A stretch of DNA of 64,000 bases from NCBI RefSeq assembly GCF_013155545.1, contig NZ_JABJVV010000001.1:496001-560000 (forward strand), read 5' to 3'. A model generated the notes under the pieces. That model saw nothing but the letters and a program-made list of their open reading frames with translations, was not told the origin of the DNA and searched no databases. The translations under genes and the position numbers were made by a program. The stretch comes from Caenimonas soli (GTDB taxonomy: Bacteria > Pseudomonadota > Gammaproteobacteria > Burkholderiales > Burkholderiaceae_C). Shown here piece by piece: positions 14,169-23,118 of this stretch. Positions within the stretch are counted from its first letter, which is position 1. Each line of letters starts with the position of its first letter.

Positions 14169-15527
14169 TTAACCAAAGAGACGGGTGACGTCGTTGAACA
14201 GCGCGATCGACATCATGACCAGCAGCACCGCTACCCCGCCGCGCTGCAAGCGCTCCATCCAGGCGTCCGAAACGCTCTTGCCCGTGATGGCCTCCCAAAG
14301 ATAATACATCAGGTGCCCACCGTCCAAGACCGGCAGCGGCAGCAGGTTCAGCACCCCCAGGCTCACGCTGATCAAGGCGAGGAAGACCAGGTACTGCGTC
14401 AATCCCAGGCTGGCCGACTTGCCGGCGTAGTCGGCGATCGTCAGCGGGCCACTGAGGTTCCTGAGCGAAGCCTCGCCGATCACCATCCTGCCCATCATGC
14501 GCAGGGTGAGCACCGATACCTCCGAGGTACGCACCGCGCCCTTCCACAAACCTTCGAGCGGGCCGTAGCGCACGGTGATGAATTCGGGCGGCGCGCCGAC
14601 GTAAGCGCCGATACGGCCCACAGCGGTGCTCCCGTCCTGCACGACGTCCGCCTGGACCGGCAGTTCCACCACCTGTCCTTCGCGGCGCACGCGCCAGGTT
14701 TCACGCACAGTCTCCCCGGATTTGACGCCTCCGCGGATCAGTTCACGCAACTGCTGGCCATCCACCACCTGCGTCTGCCCCACGGCCACCACCACATCGC
14801 CCTTGCGCAGGCCCGCGCGCTCAGCAGCGCCGCCGCCTTTCACCTCGCCGATGACGGGTGGGGTCCAAGGCCCCAGGATGCCGACCTTGCGGAACAGCTG
14901 GGCATCGGCGTCCGCCGACTGGATCGTGCTCAGGGGCAGCACGGCTTCCCGTCCGCCCGCGAGCTGCAACCGGACATCGTAGCCATCGAGGGCGCCGCGG
15001 GTCAGCAGCCAGCGCAGTTCTTCGAACGAGCGCACCGGCTGCGCCGTGTCGCCCTGGATACCGGCCTTCTCCACCACCTCGCCGCCGCGCAGGCCCGCCC
15101 GTTCCGCCACGGAGCCGGGCACCGGGCTGGCGAGAATGGGCTTGGGCTCCTCCACGCCGTACCAGTTCACGGCGGAATACAACAGGACCGCGAGCAGCAG
15201 ATTGGCGATCGGGCCCGCGGCCACGATGGCGGTACGCGACTTCAGCGGCTGGGTATTGAACGCCAGGTGGCGTTCCTCGGGCGCAACCGGCCCTTCGCGC
15301 TCGTCGAGCATCTTCACGTAGCCGCCCAGGGGAAAGGCCCCGATCACGAATTCGGTGGTCTGTCCGTTCTTCTGCTTCCTGGGCTGCCAGCGATAGAGCG
15401 TCTTGCCGAAGCCCACCGAAAAACGCAGGACCTTCACCCCGCAAGCCACGGCCACCCGATAGTGGCCGTATTCGTGCACGGCGATCAGCAAACCCAGGGC
15501 GACGATGAAAGCAACGATGGTCAACAT
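14169..15527 (-). CDS. rseP: RseP family intramembrane zinc protease
   Basis: Site-2 protease that cleaves anti-sigma factor RseA after DegS to release sigma-E when outer membrane assembly fails. The HEYGH zinc motif is at residues 18-22 in the first membrane helix; two PDZ domains lie in the periplasmic region (about 115-200 and 205-285), with PVLDGGHLMYY near residue 400 supplying the second metal-ligand motif. 452 residues. Its position beside bamA links envelope stress sensing to the assembly machinery. Confidence 0.97.
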   Translation of the reverse strand: MLTIVAFIVALGLLIAVHEYGHYRVAVACGVKVLRFSVGFGKTLYRWQPRKQKNGQTTEFVIGAFPLGGYVKMLDEREGPVAPEERHLAFNTQPLKSRTAIVAAGPIANLLLAVLLYSAVNWYGVEEPKPILASPVPGSVAERAGLRGGEVVEKAGIQGDTAQPVRSFEELRWLLTRGALDGYDVRLQLAGGREAVLPLSTIQSADADAQLFRKVGILGPWTPPVIGEVKGGGAAERAGLRKGDVVVAVGQTQVVDGQQLRELIRGGVKSGETVRETWRVRREGQVVELPVQADVVQDGSTAVGRIGAYVGAPPEFITVRYGPLEGLWKGAVRTSEVSVLTLRMMGRMVIGEASLRNLSGPLTIADYAGKSASLGLTQYLVFLALISVSLGVLNLLPLPVLDGGHLMYYLWEAITGKSVSDAWMERLQRGGVAVLLVMMSIALFNDVTRLFG

Positions 15528-15549
15528 GGGCGCGCAACTCCGATCGAGG

Positions 15550-16740
15550 TCAGTTACCCAGCCGGCCTATGACTCGGCCCGCTGCTTCGCGGGAACGGGC
15601 GTCCAGGCCCAGCAAATCATCCAGCGATTCGGGCTTGGAGGCTGTAACCGCTTCCAAAGTTGCAACATTCACCTGGTGGATCTGGTCGAAGCGGATGCGC
15701 CGGTCCAGAAAGGCGGCAACACCGACCTCGTTGGCGGCATTCAGGATGGCCGTGGTGCCGGGGGGCGCGCGCAGGCAGTCCCACGCCAGCGACAGCCCGG
15801 GGAAGCGCTCGCGGTGGCCCCGGCTGTCCAGCGACTCGAAACTCATGTCCGCCAGGGCATGGAAGTCCAGCGCCTGGGCGCCCGAGGCCACACGGTCGGG
15901 CCAGGCCAGGCCGTAGGCGATGGGAACGCGCATGTCGGGCGTGCCCAGCTGCGCCACCACCGAGGTGTCGCGGTACTGGACCATGGAATGGATGACGCTT
16001 TGGGGATGAATCACCACTTCCAGGCGCTCCGGGGCCAGCCCGAAGAGGTAGCGCGCCTCGATCACCTCGAGCGCCTTGTTCATCATGGTGGCCGAATCCA
16101 CCGAAATCTTGCGGCCCATCACCCAGTTGGGGTGGGCGCAAGCCTCTTCCGGGGTGACGTGGCGCAAGGTCGCCGGCTCGCGCGTGCGAAACGGCCCGCC
16201 CGACGCGGTGAGGATGATCTTTTCGACTCGCGCCTCCCAGGTTGCCGGATCTTCGGGCAAGGACTGGAAAATGGCCGAATGCTCGCTGTCGATGGGCAGC
16301 AGCTTGGCGCCACCCTGCCTCATGGCGGCCAGGAACAGGTCGCCGCCGACCACCAGGGCCTCCTTGTTGGCCAACAGCAGCCGCTTGCCCGCGCGAGCCG
16401 CCGCCAGGCACGAGGCCAGGCCCGCAGCACCAACGATAGCCGCCATCACGGCATCGACCGACTCGTGGGAGGCCACTTCTTCCAGCGCGCCTTGCCCCCA
16501 GAGGACTTTGACCGGGAGGCCGGCGCCCTCGACTTTTCGCGCCAGCTCGCGCCCCGGCCCTTCGCCGGCCATGACGGCGAACCGCGGCCGGAACTGCGCG
16601 CACTGCTGCAGCATGAGGTCGACCTGCGTCGCCGCGCTCAGCGCGAACACCTCGAAGCGGTCCGGATGCCGCGCGATCACGTCCAGCGTGTTGGCACCCA
16701 CCGAGCCGGTAGAGCCCAATACCGCGATACGTTGTTTCAT
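15550..16740 (-). CDS. dxr: 1-deoxy-D-xylulose 5-phosphate reductoisomerase
   Basis: NADPH-dependent second step of the MEP isoprenoid pathway. The N-terminal Rossmann segment MKQRIAVLGSTGSVGANTLDV, catalytic-region LLANKEALVVGG, IDSEHSAIFQ and the substrate loop TASGGPFR are all present. 396 residues from ATG 16740; an in-frame upstream start would add residues encoded in an intergenic repeat. MEP partners ispD and ispF are in this window at 41-42 kb. Confidence 0.98.
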   Translation of the reverse strand: MKQRIAVLGSTGSVGANTLDVIARHPDRFEVFALSAATQVDLMLQQCAQFRPRFAVMAGEGPGRELARKVEGAGLPVKVLWGQGALEEVASHESVDAVMAAIVGAAGLASCLAAARAGKRLLLANKEALVVGGDLFLAAMRQGGAKLLPIDSEHSAIFQSLPEDPATWEARVEKIILTASGGPFRTREPATLRHVTPEEACAHPNWVMGRKISVDSATMMNKALEVIEARYLFGLAPERLEVVIHPQSVIHSMVQYRDTSVVAQLGTPDMRVPIAYGLAWPDRVASGAQALDFHALADMSFESLDSRGHRERFPGLSLAWDCLRAPPGTTAILNAANEVGVAAFLDRRIRFDQIHQVNVATLEAVTASKPESLDDLLGLDARSREAAGRVIGRLGN

Positions 16741-16825
16741 CACTCGAGCGACGCCGGGCCGCCCCAAGGCGCGAGGGCCCCCTCGGGGGGCAGCGCAGTC
16801 CACGAAGTGGCAAGCGTGGGGGTCG
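16741..16825. repeat. GC-rich double-hairpin intergenic repeat between cdsA and dxr
   Basis: 85 bp break in an otherwise tight operon. It contains CCCCC-TC-GGGGG (16778-16789) and CCAC-GAA-GTGG (16800-16810), with the GGGGGCAGCGCAG and GCGTGGGGGT words I recognise from dispersed Comamonadaceae intergenic repeats. Recognition is from memory, and no second copy was found in this window. It may act as an RNA-stability or processing signal. Confidence 0.5.
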
Positions 16826-17677
16826 TCATGTCATCAGCGTGGCCAGCATCATGGCCAGAGGCAAGGTAGGGAGGAGCGCATCCACCCGGTCGAGCACGCC
16901 GCCATGGCCCGGCAGCAGGCGGCTGGAATCCTTGACGCCGGCCGCGCGCTTGATCAGCGATTCGACCAGGTCGCCCAGCACGCTCATGCTTGCCAGAAAC
17001 ACCGCGGCGATCACCAGCAGCCACCAGCCGCCCGCGGCCAGGCGCGTGTAGAGGCTGGGGACGCTGGCCTGCAAGGCCCGGTCGGCCAAGGTCCAGGCCA
17101 CCGCCAGCACCAGCACGCCGGCCATGCCGCCCCAGACCCCTTCCCAGCTCTTGCCGGGGCTGATCGTGGGAGCCAGTTTGCTCTTGGTGAACTTGAGGCC
17201 GAAGGCGCGGCCCGCGGCGTAGGCGGCGATGTCCGCCACCCAGACCAGCACCAGCACAGACAACAGGAAGTTGATGCCGAACACCCTCGCCTGGGCCACC
17301 GCGAGCCAAGCCAGCCAAAGGGCCAGCACGCCGGCCACCAGCCGCACCGCGCGCGGGATATTCGGCCAGCCCGCCACGCCGACGCGCAGCAACCAGGCGC
17401 CGACCAGAACCCACACGGCCCCTGCCACCGACCACAGCAACGGCATGGGCCGCTCCAGCAGGCCCGCCGACCAGGACGCCGCGCACAGGACCAGGCAAGC
17501 CAGCGCCGCCGCGACCGAGCCGGCCTGGCCCAAACCGTTCAGGCGGCCCCACTCCCAAGCGCCCGCGGCAAGCAGCAACAGCGTAACCACGGCAAAGGGG
17601 ACTGGCGACGGCCAGAACAACGCCGGCAGCAGGATGGCCAGCAGGACGACAGCGGTGATGATGCGTTGCTTGAGCAT
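16826..17677 (-). CDS. cdsA: Phosphatidate cytidylyltransferase
   Basis: Integral membrane enzyme making CDP-diacylglycerol from phosphatidic acid and CTP, the precursor of all phospholipids (used by PssA at 53 kb). 283 residues with about eight membrane segments; the C-terminal signature KSKLAPTISPGKSWEGVWGG and GDLVESLIKRAAGVKDSSRLLPGHGGVLDRVD is diagnostic. ATG 17677 is 16 bp after uppS. Confidence 0.97.
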   Translation of the reverse strand: MLKQRIITAVVLLAILLPALFWPSPVPFAVVTLLLLAAGAWEWGRLNGLGQAGSVAAALACLVLCAASWSAGLLERPMPLLWSVAGAVWVLVGAWLLRVGVAGWPNIPRAVRLVAGVLALWLAWLAVAQARVFGINFLLSVLVLVWVADIAAYAAGRAFGLKFTKSKLAPTISPGKSWEGVWGGMAGVLVLAVAWTLADRALQASVPSLYTRLAAGGWWLLVIAAVFLASMSVLGDLVESLIKRAAGVKDSSRLLPGHGGVLDRVDALLPTLPLAMMLATLMT

Positions 17678-17693
17678 GCTCAGAACGCCGGGA

Positions 17694-18419
17694 TCATGCC
17701 ACCCGCTTGGCGGCGGGAGGAGTCACTTGCTCGGAGGTCTTGCCGAAACGCCGCTCGCGGGCCGCGTAATCGGCCAGGGCATCGTCTAGCGCGGCGGCGT
17801 CGAATTCGGGCCACAGCTTGTCGCTGAAATAGAGCTCGGCATAGGCCGCCTGCCATAGCAGGAAGTTGCTCAGCCGCCGCTCGCCGCCCGTGCGGATCAC
17901 GAGATCGGGATCGGGCACATGGGCCAGGGCCATGGCGCGGTCCAGGCTTTGTTCGGTGATCGCTTCGCCCCGCGCCGCCAGCTTTGCAGCCGCCTGGGCA
18001 ATGTCCCAACGCCCGCCGTAGTTGAAGCAGATGTTGAACACGAGGCGCTGGTTGCCGGCGGTGGCCGCCTCGGCCTGCGCCAGGCCGGCGCGCACCTTTT
18101 CCGACAACTGTGCGCGGTCGCCGACGAAGTGGATTCGCACGCCCTCGACGTTCAGTTGCGGCACTTCGCGCGCCAGCGCTGCCGCCAGCAGTTCCATCAG
18201 GCTGGAAACTTCCTCGGGCGGACGGTTCCAGTTTTCCGAAGAGAAGGCGAACACCGTCAGCACCTTGACGCCGCGCTCACCGCAGTGCTTCACGCAGGCC
18301 CGCAGCGCATCCATGCCCTTCTTGTGGCCCGCCACGCGCGGCAGGAAGCGCCGCGTCGCCCAGCGGCCATTACCGTCCATGACGATTGCGACATGATGGG
18401 GAATGCGGGCCAGGGTCAT
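17694..18419 (-). CDS. uppS: Isoprenyl (undecaprenyl) diphosphate synthase
   Basis: Cis-prenyltransferase making C55 undecaprenyl diphosphate, the lipid carrier for peptidoglycan and O-antigen. HVAIVMDGNGRWA holds the catalytic Asp; NICFNYGGRWDI and the C-terminal DPDLVIRTGGERRLSNFLLWQAAYAELYF are hallmarks. 241 residues. It lies 16 bp downstream of frr in the usual frr-uppS-cdsA-dxr order. Confidence 0.98.
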   Translation of the reverse strand: MTLARIPHHVAIVMDGNGRWATRRFLPRVAGHKKGMDALRACVKHCGERGVKVLTVFAFSSENWNRPPEEVSSLMELLAAALAREVPQLNVEGVRIHFVGDRAQLSEKVRAGLAQAEAATAGNQRLVFNICFNYGGRWDIAQAAAKLAARGEAITEQSLDRAMALAHVPDPDLVIRTGGERRLSNFLLWQAAYAELYFSDKLWPEFDAAALDDALADYAARERRFGKTSEQVTPPAAKRVA

Positions 18420-18435
18420 GCTGCTCGGATCAGGC

Positions 18436-18999
18436 CTAGACGGCCATGATCTCGTGCTCCTTGCTCGTGACCAGTTGGTCGATCTCGGCGATGTGGCGGT
18501 CGGTCAGCTTCTGGATCTCGGCTTCGGAGCGCTTTTGCTCGTCTTCCGACGCCAGCTTGTCCTTCACCAGCTTCTTGACGTGCTCGTTGGCATCGCGGCG
18601 CAGGTTGCGCACAGCGATCTTGGCCGTCTCGCCCTCGTGCCTTACCAGCTTGGTCATTTCCTTGCGGCGCTCTTCGCTCATCGGCGGCATGGGGACGCGG
18701 ATCAGGTCGCCCATCGAGGCCGGGTTCAGGCCCAGGTCGCTGTCGCGGATGGCTTTCTCGATCTTGGGGCCCATGCCCTTTTCCCAGGGCTGGACGCTGA
18801 TCGTGCGCGCGTCCAGCAGCGCCACGTTGGCGACCTGGCTGATCGGCAGGATCGAGCCGTAATAGTCCACGTGCACCGTATCGAGCAGCGCCGGGTTGGC
18901 ACGGCCGGTACGGATCTTGGTCAGGTTGTTCTTGAAGGCGGCGATGGACTGGTCCATCTTGCCTTCCATGGTCTTCTTGATCTCGGCGGTCGTTGTCAT
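18436..18999 (-). CDS. frr: Ribosome recycling factor
   Basis: Splits post-termination ribosomes together with EF-G. 187 residues, all family-typical: [38 protein letters not shown] and [17 protein letters not shown]. The start at 18999 is set by a strong GAGGAGA site seven bases upstream; the open frame extends further but overlaps pyrH. The gap to pyrH is 11 bp. Confidence 0.98.
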   Translation of the reverse strand: MTTTAEIKKTMEGKMDQSIAAFKNNLTKIRTGRANPALLDTVHVDYYGSILPISQVANVALLDARTISVQPWEKGMGPKIEKAIRDSDLGLNPASMGDLIRVPMPPMSEERRKEMTKLVRHEGETAKIAVRNLRRDANEHVKKLVKDKLASEDEQKRSEAEIQKLTDRHIAEIDQLVTSKEHEIMAV

Positions 19000-19010
19000 C
19001 TTTTTTCTCC

Positions 19011-19733
19011 TCAAGCGTAGACGAGCGTACCTTCGTCCTCTCCCAGAACCACGCGCTTCAGGGCGCCGTGCTTGAAAATGGAGAAGACCTTGATCGGCAG
19101 CTTCTGGTCGCGGCACAGGGCAAAGGCCGTGGCATCCATGATGCCCAGATTTTGCGCCATGGCTTCGTCGAACGAGAGCTTGGTGTAACGGGTGGCGGAC
19201 GGATCCTTTTTCGGGTCCGCCGTATACACGCCGTCCACCTTGGTGGCCTTGAGCACGAGTTCGGCGCCGATTTCGGCGCCCCGCAGCGCCGCGGCAGTGT
19301 CGGTAGTGAAGAAAGGGTTGCCGGTGCCCGCGGCGAAGATCACGACCTTGCCCTCCTCGAGGTACTGCAAGGCCTTGGGCCGCACGTAGGGCTCGACCAC
19401 CTGCTCGATGGCGATGGCCGACATCACCCGCGCGATGAGGCCCTGCTTGTTCATGGCGTCGGCCAAAGCCAGCGCGTTCATCACCGTGGCCAGCATGCCC
19501 ATGTAGTCGGCGGTGGCGCGGTCCATGCCCACGGACCCGCCGGCCACGCCGCGGAAGATGTTCCCGCCGCCGATGACGATGGCAACTTCCACGCCCATGT
19601 GCACCACCTCGGCCACCTCTTCAACCATGCGCACGATGGTGGCGCGGTTGATGCCGAATGCGTCGTCACCCATCAGCGCCTCGCCGGACAGCTTCAGCAA
19701 GATGCGCTTGTGGGCTGGACGGGCATCGGACAT
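19011..19733 (-). CDS. pyrH: Uridylate kinase (UMP kinase)
   Basis: Amino-acid-kinase-fold enzyme phosphorylating UMP to [16 protein letters not shown] at the N-terminus, [32 protein letters not shown] and [19 protein letters not shown] are the nucleotide and UMP-binding segments. 240 residues; an AAGGAG site is seven bases before the ATG. Pairing with tsf and frr is conserved. Confidence 0.98.
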   Translation of the reverse strand: MSDARPAHKRILLKLSGEALMGDDAFGINRATIVRMVEEVAEVVHMGVEVAIVIGGGNIFRGVAGGSVGMDRATADYMGMLATVMNALALADAMNKQGLIARVMSAIAIEQVVEPYVRPKALQYLEEGKVVIFAAGTGNPFFTTDTAAALRGAEIGAELVLKATKVDGVYTADPKKDPSATRYTKLSFDEAMAQNLGIMDATAFALCRDQKLPIKVFSIFKHGALKRVVLGEDEGTLVYA

Positions 19734-19780
19734 GGACGGGCTCCTTGGATTTGCGGTGAGTGTAATGACCTTAGGGGTTC

Positions 19781-20704
19781 TCAGGCGCCGGCTTTCGCCG
19801 CTGCGACCTGGGCAGCCACTTCGGCGGCGAAGTCGTCCACCTTCTTCTCGATGCCCTCGCCCACCACGAACAGCGTGAATGACTTGATGCTGGTGTTGGC
19901 GGCCTTGACCATCTGCTCGACGGTCTGCTTGTCGTTCTTGACGAACGGCTGGTTGAAGAGGGAGACCTCCTTGAGGTACTTCTGCACGCCGCCCTCGATG
20001 CGCTTGGCAACGATTTCGGGCGTCTGCACCGGCTTGCCGGCGGCCTCGGCGACCTTGCGGTCCTCGTCGGCCTTGGCGGTCGCGACCGAGCGCTCCTTCT
20101 GGATCAGCTCGGCGGGCACGTCGGCGCTGGTCAGCGCCACGGGCTTCATCGCGGCGACGTGCATCGCCACGTCCTTGGCAGCGGTTTCGTCGCCTTCAAA
20201 TTCCACGACCACGCCGATGCGGGTGCCGTGCAGGTAGGCGGCCAGCTTGTTGGAGCCCGAGAAGCGCTTGAAGCGGCGGAAGCTCATGTTCTCGCCGATC
20301 TTGCCGATCAGGCCCTTGCGCACGTCTTCCAGCGTGGGGCCGAAGTTGTCCTGGCTGTAGGGCAGCGCGCCCAGGGCGGCAACGTCGGCCGGATTGTTCT
20401 TGGCGATCAGCTCGGCAGCAGCCTGGGCCAGGGCCAGGAAACTGTCGTTCTTGGTGACGAAGTCGGTTTCGCAGTTGGTTTCCAGCAGGGCGCCGGTCGT
20501 GCCGTTGATGAACGCGGTCACCACGCCTTCGGCGGTGATACGGGCCGCGGCCTTGCCTGCCTTGTTGCCCAGCTTGACGCGCAGGATTTCCTCAGCCTTC
20601 TCGAAGTTGCCATCGGCCTCGGTCAGGGCCTTCTTGCATTCCATCATGGGCGCGTCGGTCTTGGCGCGCAGTTCGGCGACCATGCTTGCGGTGATTGCAG
20701 CCAT
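19781..20704 (-). CDS. tsf: Elongation factor Ts
   Basis: Guanine-nucleotide exchange factor for EF-Tu. The N-terminal UBA-like domain ([22 protein letters not shown]) and the [10 protein letters not shown] motif that contacts EF-Tu are present, followed by a long core domain. 307 residues. The ribosome binding site GAGGT precedes the ATG. A hairpin lies in the 80 bp gap to rpsB. Confidence 0.98.
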   Translation of the reverse strand: MAAITASMVAELRAKTDAPMMECKKALTEADGNFEKAEEILRVKLGNKAGKAAARITAEGVVTAFINGTTGALLETNCETDFVTKNDSFLALAQAAAELIAKNNPADVAALGALPYSQDNFGPTLEDVRKGLIGKIGENMSFRRFKRFSGSNKLAAYLHGTRIGVVVEFEGDETAAKDVAMHVAAMKPVALTSADVPAELIQKERSVATAKADEDRKVAEAAGKPVQTPEIVAKRIEGGVQKYLKEVSLFNQPFVKNDKQTVEQMVKAANTSIKSFTLFVVGEGIEKKVDDFAAEVAAQVAAAKAGA

Positions 20705-20743
20705 TTTTATACCTCGTAACGTTCAGTTCAATTCAGTTGCGAA

Positions 20744-20765
20744 AAGGGGGCCCGAAAGCCCCCTT
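20744..20765 (-). terminator. Attenuator-type hairpin between rpsB and tsf
   Basis: Perfect eight-base arms (20744-20751, 20758-20765; AAGGGGGC type) with a six-base loop, followed on the minus strand by TTTT. It is positioned to terminate a fraction of rpsB transcripts before tsf, as described for rpsB-tsf operons in other bacteria. Confidence 0.7.
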
Positions 20766-20784
20766 CTTCGGCTTGCGAAGGGAA

Positions 20785-21537
20785 TCAGGCGCCGGCGCCC
20801 TCTTTCACTTCCACGAATTCGTCGCTGCCTTCGGACACGGCCTTCACCACGTCGTTCACGGCGCTGGAGCGGCCTTCGATGATGGCGTCGGCGATGCCGC
20901 GGGCGTACAGCACGACGGCCTTGGAGGAGTCGTCATTGCCCGGGATCACGTAGTCGATGCCTTCGGGCGAGTGGTTCGAATCGACCACGCCGACCAGCGG
21001 GATGCCCAGCTTCTTGGCTTCGGACACGGCGATCTTGTGGAAGCCCACGTCGATCACGAAGATGGCGTCCGGCAGAGCGTTCATGTCCTGGATGCCGCCG
21101 ATGTCCTTCTCGAGCTTTTCCATCTCGCGGGCGAACATCAGCTGTTCCTTCTTGCTCATGGCCTCGAGGCCGGCTTCCTGCTGGGCCTTCATGTCCTTCA
21201 GGCGCTTGATGGACGTCTTGACGGTCTTGAAGTTGGTCAGCATGCCGCCCAGCCAGCGCTGGTCGACGTAAGGAACGCCGGCGCGCTTGGCTTCCATGGC
21301 CACGGTTTCACGGGCCTGGCGCTTGGTGCCCACCATGAGGATGGTGCCGCGGTTGGCGGAGAGTTGCTTGACGAACTTGGTGGCTTCCTGGAACAGCGGG
21401 AGCGACTTTTCCAGGTTGATGATGTGGATCTTGTTGCGATGGCCGAAGATGTACGGGGCCATCTTGGGGTTCCAGAAGCGGGTTTGGTGGCCGAAATGGA
21501 CACCGGCTTCCAGCATTTCGCGCATGGAGACTGTCAT
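20785..21537 (-). CDS. rpsB: 30S ribosomal protein S2
   Basis: Small-subunit protein, 250 residues. [22 protein letters not shown] at the N-terminus and the C-terminal [48 protein letters not shown] are signature regions. It is the first gene of the leftward block and has a ~170-base leader containing a perfect hairpin. Confidence 0.98.
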   Translation of the reverse strand: MTVSMREMLEAGVHFGHQTRFWNPKMAPYIFGHRNKIHIINLEKSLPLFQEATKFVKQLSANRGTILMVGTKRQARETVAMEAKRAGVPYVDQRWLGGMLTNFKTVKTSIKRLKDMKAQQEAGLEAMSKKEQLMFAREMEKLEKDIGGIQDMNALPDAIFVIDVGFHKIAVSEAKKLGIPLVGVVDSNHSPEGIDYVIPGNDDSSKAVVLYARGIADAIIEGRSSAVNDVVKAVSEGSDEFVEVKEGAGA

Positions 21538-21580
21538 GTGATTTCCTGAAGGTTAGGTCTAAAATCCAGCCCGAAATCGC

Positions 21581-21599
21581 TGCTGCCTCTAGGGCAGCA
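21581..21599 (-). promoter_or_regulatory. Leader hairpin upstream of rpsB
   Basis: Seven-base perfect arms (TGCTGCC / GGCAGCA) with a five-base loop, 44 bases before the rpsB ATG. S2 represses its own operon through leader structures in other Proteobacteria, so this is a candidate S2 binding site; that role is inference. Confidence 0.4.
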
Positions 21600-21715
21600 A
21601 CGACACCTTGTTGGGTTGGATTCGCGTTTTGTCTTGCTTCAAGGCTCTGGCGCGCATCATTGCATGACGTTCTCGTCATTTGTGATGAACGGCCGATACC
21701 CAGCAAAACCCAAAG

Positions 21716-21721
21716 ATTGTA
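21716..21721 (-). promoter_or_regulatory. Probable rpsB -10 element
   Basis: TACAAT on the minus strand about 180 bp upstream of the rpsB start codon; the -35 region is weak (GGCTTT at 16 bp). It lies just upstream of the divergent amidase gene, so the two promoters share this intergenic space. Confidence 0.45.
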
Positions 21722-21744
21722 GCACGCCCTCCACCGGAAAGCCC

Positions 21745-23070
21745 ATGCGCACCGACCTCGTCGCCACTCGCGAAAGACTACTGTCCGGCCAGAGCCGGCC
21801 CGCAAACGAGCTGGAGGCGTCGATAGCCGCCGCCCAGTCGCCGGCCTGCGAGCGGGCGTTCGTTTCCACTCATTTCGAAGAGGCCCGTCGCGCGGCGGCC
21901 GATCCGTCGGCCGGGGCCAAGCCGCTCGCCGGCCTGGCCATCTCGGTCAAGGACCTGTTCGACGTCGCGGGCCAGGTGACCGCGGCCGGATCGCGCGTGC
22001 TGGCCGATGCGCCCGCCGCCGCCCAGGACAGCCCGGCCGTCGCCCGGTTGAGGGCCGCCGGCGCCGCCCTGCTGGGCCGCACCAACATGACGGAGTTCGC
22101 GTTTTCAGGGGTCGGCACCAACCCCCACCATGGCACGCCGGCCAATCCGGCCGATGCGGCCGTGCCACGCATTCCCGGCGGCTCGTCGTCCGGCGCCGCG
22201 GTATCCGTTGCAACCGGAGCGGCTTTCATCGGCCTGGGCTCCGACACCGGCGGTTCCATCCGCATCCCGGCGGCCCTGTGCGGCATCGTCGGCTTCAAGA
22301 ACACCGCCCGCCTGACGCCCTGCGAGGGCACGGTTCCCCTGTCCACGACGCTGGACACGGTCTGCGCGATGACGCGTTCGGTGCGCGACGCCATCGTGGC
22401 GCACGAGCTGCTGGCCGCCCGCAGCGTGACCCGCGGCTGTGTCCCCCTGGCCGGCTACCGGCTGGCCGTGGCCCGCACCAACATGCTCGACGGCCTGGAC
22501 CCGGCTGTCTCGCTGGCGTTCGAGCGCAGCCTCAAGACCTTGCGCGACGCGGGCGCCCATATCCAGGAGATTGCGCTGGCCGAAATCCAGGAACTCGGCA
22601 GCATCCAGGCCACCGGCGGCTTCTCGGCTGCCGAAAGCTTCGCCTGGCACAGGAACCTGCTGGCCCGGAAGGCCGACGGCTACGATCCGCGCGTGCGCGC
22701 CCGCATCGAGCGCGGCGCGGGCATGAAGGCCCACGAATACATCGAGCTCATCCATGCCCGGCGCGACTGGATCGCCCGCGTGGAAGCGGCCCTGCGCGGC
22801 TTCGACGCCGTGCTGTCGCCCACCGTGCCCATCGTGGCGCCGCCCATCGCCCAGGTCGCACCCGGTGCGGAGCGCGACGAGGAGTTCTTCCGCGTCAATA
22901 CCCTGCTGCTGCGCAACCCCAGCGTCGTCAACATGCTCGATGGCTGCGCCATCTCCATTCCCTGCCATGCGCCCGGTGAACTCCCATCCGGCCTCATGAT
23001 CTGGCAAAGTGCGATGCGTGACGACACCGTATTGAACATCGCGCTGCAGGCGGAAGCAGCGCTCGCTTAG
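21745..23070 (+). CDS. Amidase signature family hydrolase
   Basis: Ser-cisSer-Lys amidohydrolase; the substrate amide cannot be assigned. Catalytic Lys69 sits in LAISVKDLFDV, the glycine-serine loop PGGSSSGAAVS is at 144-153 and nucleophile Ser171 is in GSDTGGSIRIPAA. 441 residues from ATG 21745, which has GGAAA six bases upstream; the frame is open further upstream but that part overlaps the rpsB promoter. It stands divergent from rpsB and 48 bp before dadA. It resembles GatA/AtzE-type amidases, but no gatB or gatC is present, so it is probably catabolic. Confidence 0.88.
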   Translation: MRTDLVATRERLLSGQSRPANELEASIAAAQSPACERAFVSTHFEEARRAAADPSAGAKPLAGLAISVKDLFDVAGQVTAAGSRVLADAPAAAQDSPAVARLRAAGAALLGRTNMTEFAFSGVGTNPHHGTPANPADAAVPRIPGGSSSGAAVSVATGAAFIGLGSDTGGSIRIPAALCGIVGFKNTARLTPCEGTVPLSTTLDTVCAMTRSVRDAIVAHELLAARSVTRGCVPLAGYRLAVARTNMLDGLDPAVSLAFERSLKTLRDAGAHIQEIALAEIQELGSIQATGGFSAAESFAWHRNLLARKADGYDPRVRARIERGAGMKAHEYIELIHARRDWIARVEAALRGFDAVLSPTVPIVAPPIAQVAPGAERDEEFFRVNTLLLRNPSVVNMLDGCAISIPCHAPGELPSGLMIWQSAMRDDTVLNIALQAEAALA

Positions 23071-23118
23071 AAAAAACAGGGAATTCATGACCGCTGCGAT
23101 CAGCAGAGAAAGTCGGCG

